A DNA stretch of 64,000 nucleotides from Oegoconia quadripuncta (Eukaryota; Arthropoda; Insecta; Lepidoptera; Autostichidae), in assembly GCA_949316235.1 (NCBI GenBank), contig OX438757.1:8798657-8862656 (forward strand). Reading direction: 5' to 3'. Under the pieces are notes generated by a model. That model was not told where the DNA came from. It saw only the letters and a list, made by a program, of their open reading frames with translations, and did not search any database. A program made the translations under genes and the position numbers. Of the stretch, positions 57,165 through 64,000 are shown in pieces; position 1 is the stretch's first letter; each line of letters opens with the position of its first letter.

Positions 57165-57400
57165 GGTACGTCCCCACTATTGGGGTACAGCCTCCTTTCA
57201 GTGGGAGAGGGTATTGGCCATTAATCCACCACGAGCCCAGTGACGATTGACCATTTTTAACCCGCCCCTGTAGGCTACTGATTTGGATTTACGATTGCTT
57301 TCAAATTGAACCGAGACTGATTATTTAGCATGCCTTCCGAAAGCACGGAAACACTCCTGTCAAAATGCTAAAGGAATCGACTCACCGCGCCAGACATTTC
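57165..57400 (-). repeat. Dispersed repeat related to SINE-4/LINE tail
   Basis: CCCCACTATTGGGGTACAGC, CTCCTTTCAGTGGGAGAGGG, CCATTAATCCACCACGAGCC, then TTCCGAAAGCACGGAAACAC. It follows the order of the common lepidopteran 'CCCCACTGCTGGG...CCACCACG' repeat read in reverse. Confidence 0.5.
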
Positions 57401-57583
57401 ATAATTTCGCTAACCGAAAAGGAATAACGAATGCGACTGCTTCACGACACGAGTGCTTTTTGGCAGTCTTTTTAAATAGAATAGAATTTACGAAAACCAA
57501 CTCACTCCTCATATCTTGTACATTACTACCTTCGTATATTTTTCAGTTAAAATTGCCCTAATTAACGAATACAATATTATTCC

Positions 57584-57853
57584 GATAAATAAATATCATT
57601 AGACATACACACAGCGCCATCTAGTCCCACAGTAAGCAACTATAGGCTTGTGTTGTTGATACCAGATGGTTGATATATTACATAAATATATATGTTTTTT
57701 GTAAATAAATACTTATTATAAATGAAAACATCCATAACTCGGGTACACATGTCCGTATTTATCAGACAAACATATGCCCCTAGCGGGATTCGAACCCGCA
57801 ACCTTTTGGTATAGTGGTCAGAGTTGCTAACCACTACACCAAAACAGGTCGTC
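57584..57853 (-). mobile_element. SINE-2 copy, reverse
   Basis: From AAATAAATATCATTAGACAT and CACAGCGCCATCTAGTCCCA to GGGATTCGAACCCGCAACCT, GTCAGAGTTGCTAACCACTA and AAACAGGTCGTC. Confidence 0.85.
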
Positions 57854-58212
57854 TAAATGCAGATGCACGGTTTTTACGTACAAGGACAGGTCTGTAATTC
57901 GAAAATTTAATATTATGGTCATAGACTTACACAGTGTGAATTTTCGTGTAATTCCCATTAACTGGAGACGCCACTCTTGATTACGAACAACTTTCCCCAA
58001 GGAACTATAGTCGAATTCGATCAAAAAATGTTCGATTACCCATACAAAGTAAACCATTCTGAAGCCACGTTTAATATGGAAGTCCCAACAATTTTCGCCT
58101 GAAGGAATGGATTCACCAGTAAATAGGAATTACACGAATTAAATTTCACCCTGTATATTATCTACTGTAGGGTACTATTATCCTTTGTCGCCGCTTGTGA
58201 CAAAAAGATAAA

Positions 58213-58434
58213 TTTAAATAAGTAAATCGGACAACTACACCAATTATCTAGTCCCAAACTAAGCAAAGCTTGTACTATAGATACTAAATAATGGATAAAC
58301 ATAATATATAAATATTTATATAAACATGACTCAGGAATAGTGTTCGTATTCTTCACACAAACATTTATACCTCGCCGAATTCGAACCGTCAACCGAGGTT
58401 TCGCTGACATCACTATCAACTACACCAATTGGCA
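58213..58434 (-). mobile_element. SINE-3 copy, reverse
   Basis: AACTACACCAATTATCTAGT, CCCAAACTAAGCAAAGCTTG, TTCGTATTCTTCACACAAAC, GAATTCGAACCGTCAACCGA and TACACCAATTGG. The B-box is mutated. Confidence 0.8.
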
Positions 58435-59073
58435 ATAGAATTGTTATTAAAGGTAGAGAGCTTTGTATACACTATAAAAAATAATATACTTCGGCGAACC
58501 CTTGTTTGAAATATCTATAAAAGCAAGGAGAGAGTGGTAGGTAAGTATTATATTATCTATATACAGTGCCTTTGTACGAGTGTGACCTCTTCTGCCAAAA
58601 GGGTATGGACACAAAAATAATAGGCATTAAATCAAAGAACCGTATAAGTTTATTATCCTGTTTTACTATGGGGTTACTACTCTCAATAATTTTCTCTATA
58701 GCACTTCTATTAGGCTTCAGCTTCGAATGACCCACCATAAAACTCGTCAAGATTTGAACCCATAACCTTCGAGTCGTAAATTCATCCCCCATACAATTAG
58801 CTCTTTCAATTCTATGTGTCGTGACTTATACCTAGTACCTACAGTCATCAATGAAATTAAGTATGTGAATCTTTTATGGAACATTTTATTCTAATATAAA
58901 AGAAATTCATTAAGTATTACTGAAACGAATTCAACAGTACCTACATCCATCCATACTAATGTCATAACAGAGTCGTAATGACTTTTCCTCCCATACAAGG
59001 TTTCGCTTCGGATGCTCGCTGCAGCCTGTAGCGGCAGAGATACTCTCTTGCGTCGTTCATCCCGCTCGAGGAG

Positions 59074-59340
59074 TCTTTTCTTCCTGGACACGATTTGCCA
59101 TGGCCGACATGGAAATTCTTAAATCGGCTTCAGACCCAGTTCGGCCGTGGCAAAGATAATCTGTGCAGGTGGGGCTTCTCCGATGGTGAGAGTGATCGGT
59201 GCGAGTACGGAGTCTCCTTGCAGACAATGGTTCACCTATTATCTTGCTCCGCTCGTCCTGACAACTGCAACTTTGACGACCTCCTCAACGCCCCAGAAAA
59301 TGCTGTTAGAGTGGCTAAGTTTTGGTCCAATAAAACTTGA
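59074..59340 (+). pseudogene. Jockey-like LINE reverse transcriptase C-terminal fragment
   Basis: The plus-strand frame reads (P)GHDLPWPTWKFLNRLQTQFG, RGKDNLCRWGFSDGE, CEYGVSLQTMVHLLSCS and NAPENAVRVAKFWSNKT, then a stop at 59338. The order W..LNR.RT..G.C...L..WG, C.C G..QTM.HLL..C, A..VA.FW is the C-terminal zinc-knuckle-like segment of insect Jockey/R1-like elements. The first knuckle cysteine-spacing is partly altered. Upstream RT is not recognisable. Confidence 0.75.
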
Positions 59341-59384
59341 AACGTGCCTCGACTCGAAAAAATAATGGCATAATGCGAAAGTCT

Positions 59385-59545
59385 GTGTCTATCTGTCTGT
59401 CCGGCTTTTTACGTCTAAACTGTTGAACCGATCATATTCAAATTTTGGGCCGAGAGGTAGCCTGGCATCTACTTCCACACATAGATGCTCTTCATACTGA
59501 CATAGTCTGCGGTAAAGTAATTAAACGCGGGCGAAGCCTTCAGTC
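59385..59545 (+). mobile_element. Helitron-like fragment
   Basis: CTGTCTGTCCGGCTTTTTAC, GTTGAACCGATCATATTCAA, TTTGGGCCGAGAGGTAGCCT and TTAAACGCGGGCGAAGCC match the internal order and 3' hairpin of the Helitron-like family. The terminus is lost into the following SINE-4 remnant. Confidence 0.45.
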
Positions 59546-59685
59546 ATCATCAGTCCGTATGTATCCCACTACAGGGATAGTTCACCACGCTGACCTAATG
59601 CAGGTTGGGGACTTCACATGCCTTTGAATTTTTATTTCTCAGGCATGTAGGTTTCCTCACGATGAATTCCTTCACCGTTTATCTC
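59545..59685 (-). mobile_element. SINE-4, tail-half copy, reverse
   Basis: CATCATCAGTCCGTATGTAT, CCACTACAGGGATAGTTCAC, GGTTGGGGACTTCACATGCC, CAGGCATGTAGGTTTCCTCA, ending at TTCCTTCACCGTT. Confidence 0.7.
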
Positions 59686-59689
59686 TAGC

Positions 59690-61200
59690 TAAACTAGTCT
59701 TTATATACATGTAATACAAAAAGGTTCTTACTTGACATATGTTTGTTTATTTCAATTTTAAACTTTTAGGAAGTTTATTGACTACATTTATACACGTGCA
59801 ATACCTAGACCTGTCATTTATTTCTAAGTCTCACTGATAGATCCTCACATATGAGAAATGATCGAACAGCTCCCTAAGTGGAAAGTGATCAATATTACCC
59901 ACGATACCTGTAACCTCTCAGAGATAAGATCGACACTTTCATGTTTTCGAAAAGAGCCCAATATTCTGCAGATATTAGTGTACCATACGAGGTACATTGT
60001 CAATCAAATGCAAAATATTATTAAAAGTTTTTATTGAATATGATATCTCATCATCTCTTGATGGCGTAACAACATTATGTAGGTTCATTGGTAGTGATGC
60101 CACGGTTATACAATTACATTTCTATTTCCTCAACAACAGTTATTATTTTTGATGAAGATTCCGCAGAACATATTCAAGTTTCAAGGATTCGAATTCTATA
60201 AAAACTGCTGCTCTGGACAGTGATTCTCGCACACTCGACATTACACTATCAATAGACATTGGCATGTCTATCTTTTTCTTAAGTGAGTAAGTTCATTCGC
60301 TTATAAGTATAAGCGAATGCAAAAGTGACAAACCTAACGATGTGTATCGACATTGAAATCTCTAACGCGCGAGATTCAGGCCCCTGGTAGTCTAAGTTTT
60401 CCCGCAATACCCAGCGAGGTTAGAGCTGCGACGTTATAAGCGCCGGATGCACCGCCAATTATTGCTTCTACGCGTTCGACTACGTGCTCAGGTAACTTCC
60501 TTGCCTGGCAAAGATGAAAGGGTCATCTGAGCGTTGCTGCTCATTTATATAAGTATGTATATCGCAGGCAGATCGTTGAATTAGCCATTTCATGAAATGC
60601 ATAAAAGGATCGTAACGTACGGTGGACATTTCCTGCATTATTGGAGTATTACTACTATTGCCTAGTATTGAAAGCAACCTAACACAACCTCAACCCGCTC
60701 TGAGCAGTACTGTTTTGGCGGCGGGGCGGTACACGTACACGGCTGAAATATTCACCTAGGCATTTCATAAAATGACTATTTCGACGATCTGTCAGCGACA
60801 TATACATCATGAATGGTCAATGGATTTTTTAGCCGAAACTCTGGTTGTCAACCTTAAAAACCAAAAAAAACAGCCATTAATTTCTTAAAAAAGTGAATAC
60901 CACCTACATTGACTGTGTGCCCATTGTAAAATTCGTTCGGAATGACAACCCCAGACTCCATGGTTTTTCACTTAAATTAATGAAAATTCACCTGTACGTA
61001 ATCCTAATAATCATCTCTGTGATGTATAAAAATATATTTGAAATAAAATAAAAGTGTTCTTTCTTATCAGTACTGTGTTTTGTAAAATGTATGTTCTCCT
61101 TTTGTACAATAAAGGTATTTGTATTTGTGTTTTACTATCGATACCTATTGAACGAACAACCCTCTTCCTTATGTAACGTATTTAACTATTATCTATGACA
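59690..61200. other. Stretch without recognised genes
   Basis: Short frames only. GTACAATAAAGGTATTTGTA at about 61100 looks like a LINE-type 3' end. Confidence 0.35.
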
Positions 61201-61204
61201 ACCG

Positions 61205-61386
61205 AAACACAACAATGCTATTAACATTGCTGCTTGGCGGCAGATTTGGGTAAGATGGTGGTGGGTTTAAAATGCCCTACCACCAACCAAACCGAGTTCT
61301 TAAACATGTAAACCCGCTGGGGATCGAACCCGCGACCTCCGAATCGTAAACCCAATGTTGTTTACATTGAGCCACGGAGGCGGTTT
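61205..61386 (-). mobile_element. SINE-1, head-half copy, reverse
   Basis: From ACAATGCTATTAACATTGCT through CTACCACCAACCAAACCGAG and GGGATCGAACCCGCGACCTC to TTGAGCCACGGAGGCGGTT. The distal body and tail are missing. Confidence 0.85.
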
Positions 61387-61736
61387 ATTCATCCACATCC
61401 ACGCTTTCGGATTTATGTATTAGTGGGAAGTGGTATAAATCTTTAAAGTTATCCGTCATAAGTCGTCTTAACTACACAATATATATTATAGTTAAAGAGA
61501 AATTCCATAATTTAGCGGTGGTAAACTTTAACTTTAGCTTTGCCATTTAAACAGACTGAATGTGTAATTTACAAAATTAAGCTATCAATTAGCACCGCCA
61601 TTTGCAGTAGCAATCACAAACTAGTACGTCTACACTTGTAATGCATGTCCAATGGTAGGGGCATTAAAACTCCCACATAAAGCTTGAACAAAATTGCTGC
61701 ACCAAAATGTACCTCAAGCGCTTATATTCTTTATTT

Positions 61737-61831
61737 TAACCACCTCAGTGGCTCAATGTAAATATTAGGTCCTTACCTATGAAATTGGCGTTTTGTATGA
61801 AGAATTTCATTAAGACTGTTTTTTTCCAATT
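61737..61831. mobile_element. SINE-1 head stub joined to element F
   Basis: AACCACCTCAGTGGCTCAAT GTAAA stops at about 61763. Element F text begins at once: TATTAGGTCCTTACCTATGA, AATTGGCGTTTTGTATGAAG, AATTTCATTAAGACTG. The junction suggests that F inserted into, or recombined with, the SINE; the rest of the SINE does not resume. Confidence 0.6.
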
Positions 61832-62070
61832 TGCAGTTATTATTGTTATTAAATCCTTTATTCCACACAAAATAAAACACAAAGAACATTTAACATAAAT
61901 GATAAAAGTGTACAACGGCGGTCTTATCTTCTTCTTCCTCAACTCTATCATATCCAAAAATTTCCCATTTTCTGGAGTAAACCATACACTCAGCTAGGAA
62001 ATATTGGCTGGTTTCTTGAAAAAATTTAATATTAGAAATAATAATGTTTAATTTTAATAATTTTATCTTT

Positions 62071-62197
62071 CACCGAGTGCAGGAAAGATCCCTGCACTCG
62101 GTGCAAGATGGGACTAAAATTAATCTTAGTAGGATATGTGTCTATTTAGTCTACAATGACCTTATGATGTTACCATATCTATGCTGTATGGTAACAT
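62071..62197. repeat. Two perfect hairpins 60 bases apart
   Basis: CACCGAGTGCAGG (62071-62083) pairs with CCTGCACTCGGTG (62091-62103). ATGTTACCATA (62167-62177) pairs with TATGGTAACAT (62187-62197). The first is GC-rich in very AT-rich surroundings. Confidence 0.85.
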
Positions 62198-62309
62198 ATA
62201 ATTACAATTCCATATGGAGATATTCTAAATTACTGTTCATAGCACACTTTGACGTTGACATTAATAGGAATTTGCAATGTCATAGAATGTCAGCAACACT
62301 ACAATAATG

Positions 62310-63165
62310 TGGCTTGATTCTATTGACTATTCATTTCAATTTATCGATCACTTTCTATAACTTTTATGGTCAATATGGGCCTACATATGTGTCATTATTC
62401 TTTGACGATTTTAAGATTTTCGACCAGCAGATAACTATTACTTGCTATTTCTTTTAATATATTTATTTGTTAAGTTGTATTTAAGTATCTACTACTGCTG
62501 AAGTATTTTTTTAGTTCACAAGCACGTTGTTATGGGTATCTCCAACTACTTATTAGTGAATATTGTGAAGTTGTTATCAATTCGATAATTATCTACTCGT
62601 GGAAAAGGGAAAACCATTGCAAAATAGGCTCTTTAGAGTAATCAAAATTTAAATGTGTTTTTTATAAGACTATAAAAACATATTTATACTATAATATACA
62701 TATAATATAAAAAAAAACATGAAAAAATAAATAATTTTTAACACTAGATATTGTAAGATAGACTCATTAGAGTAATCTAAATTTAAAAGTGTTTTTTTTT
62801 ATAATCTTCTTTTTCACAATGTTTCTAATATTAAATTTTTTCTCGAAAAGTCAAAGCTCTCGTTTTCCTAATAATTTTAATTTTTAACAAAAACATATCT
62901 TTCCTTCGTTTGAAGCGTCGGGACTATCGTTTACAGAGATTCATTTAGGTACAAAAATGTGAACGTTCAATATTTATTTAGATATTCACATGAAATCTTT
63001 ACAGAATAAATATATTATTAACCTTGTATTATTAGAATATTGCATGTACCGGTAGCAAATTGGTTCCAACAATAAAATAAACGAATGCGAATAATCTAGA
63101 ATAATACAGTGATTGACAAAAAAATTAAAAAAAGAAGTTCTATATTAGGAATATATTATAATATA
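62310..63165. other. Very AT-rich stretch, nothing recognised
   Basis: Long A/T runs. Two related stretches (TTAGAGTAATC(A/T)AAATTTAAA and GTGTTTTTTAT) at 62632 and 62770 suggest a local duplication. Confidence 0.35.
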
Positions 63166-63170
63166 TTTTT

Positions 63171-63484
63171 AACCGCCTTCGTGGCTCATTGTAAACAACA
63201 TAGAGTTTACGAATCGGATGTCGCGGGTTCCATCCCCAGCGGGATATATGTTTAGTATTCGGTTTGGTTGGTGGAAGGGCATTTTAAATGTCCGCCTGGC
63301 TAGCTACCACCATCTTATCTAAATCTGCCGTCAAACAGCAATATTAATAGCATTGTTGTGTTCGGGTTATCAGAGGTAAGATAGCCAGTTCCTCAAATAA
63401 GATCGCTTCCACCTTCGGTCTTATTTTCATTTAACATCAGGTGTGATTGAGGACAAGTGATAATCAGTTGTGCATAAAAAAAAA
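63171..63484 (+). mobile_element. SINE-1, diverged copy
   Basis: Head CCGCCTTCGTGGCTCATTGT, B-box GTCGCGGGTTCCATCCCC (mutated), body GGTTGGTGGAAGGGCATTTT, and tail ACATCAGGTGTGATTGAGGA with an A run to 63484. It has more changes than the other copies, so it is probably older. Confidence 0.8.
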
Positions 63485-63547
63485 GTACGCGGCTACTTAT
63501 TTTACCGATATCTACCAATGCCCTCTATACTCTAGGTAAGTAAGTAA

Positions 63548-63768
63548 GGTTGCGGGTTCGAATCCCGCTAGAGGCACATGTTTGTGTGATGAATACGGAC
63601 ATGTGTACCCGAGTTATGGATGTTTTCATTTATAATAAGTATTTATTTACAAAAAAAATGTATTTATGTAGTATATCAACCATCTGGTATCCACAACACA
63701 AGCCTATAGTTGCTTACTGTGGAACTAGATGGCGCTTTGTGTATATCTAAGGATATATAAAAAGAAAA
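63548..63768 (+). mobile_element. SINE-2, 5'-truncated copy
   Basis: Starts at the B-box GGTTGCGGGTTCGAATCCCG just after GTAAGTAAGTAAG, and continues to GGAACTAGATGGCGCTTTGT and an A-rich tail. Confidence 0.8.
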
Positions 63769-64000
63769 AGAAAAAAGATAGAATAACAACTAAAGCGCAG
63801 AGTTACCAGTTGATGACAGCAACAATTTTAGTAACAAGTTTCTTGTAAATTGTCAGTAGAGTACCGAGTAAAATGAGTATTACAAACTATGATTGAATGA
63901 ACGTAGCTAATAAACCAGTTTTATGTTAGTCTATGTGCACGGGGTTTTCTATGAGTTGCTAATCAATCTTTTCAATATGACTTCCTGACAGTATCAATGA

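Overview
This window looks like non-coding, repeat-rich nuclear DNA from an insect, most likely a moth or butterfly (Lepidoptera). It is AT-rich and has no bacterial-style gene density. It is packed with tRNA-headed SINEs, 3' tails of RTE-like non-LTR retrotransposons ending in GATGATGAT-type runs, Helitron-like pieces ending in a GC hairpin plus CTAG, and small inverted-repeat elements (MITEs). The assignment to Lepidoptera is an inference from recognised repeat styles; no species is claimed.

Only one gene is well supported. It is a two-exon, plus-strand gene at 33018-34360: TATA box, TCAGT initiator, a tiny first coding exon (MHNY) ending in a consensus GTAAGT donor, a 541-bp intron, then a 205-codon second exon and an AATAAA signal. 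The spliced 209-residue product has a signal peptide, a core of five 8-residue GGL(S/N)PGYP units, a GGIA block and an acidic tail. It resembles secreted glycine-rich cuticle or eggshell structural proteins. Two weaker exon candidates exist: a CpG-rich 63-codon ORF with a signal-like hydrophobic stretch (12618-12809), and a CpG-dense stretch ending in a possible splice donor (about 56220-56511) that could be an untranslated first exon.

Layout. 1-11600: repeats dominate (SINEs of four families, LINE tails, a MITE, a decayed retroelement-type ORF at 10826-11310). 11600-15700: mostly unique AT-rich sequence holding the exon candidate and a four-copy 64-bp minisatellite (13473-13728). 15700-21030: LINE fragments on both strands, a 70-bp palindrome (18915-18984) and a SINE. 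21400-30520: several inverted-repeat elements and long unrecognised AT-rich stretches. 31900-34400: LINE and SINE fragments, then the gene. 34400-42900: nested insertions, including a SINE-like element inside an RTE tail (37075-37292) and a complete small Helitron inside a SINE (42569-42803). 42900-64000: scattered SINEs, LINE tails and hairpins, with large unrecognised blocks.

No rRNA, functional tRNA, CRISPR array, operon or multi-gene system was seen. The interest lies in the repeat structures and the single repeat-protein gene rather than in a new biochemical system. Boundaries of repeats are by eye and usually good to about 5-20 bases; those of the Helitron, minisatellite, palindrome and the TTA-flanked MITE were counted base by base.
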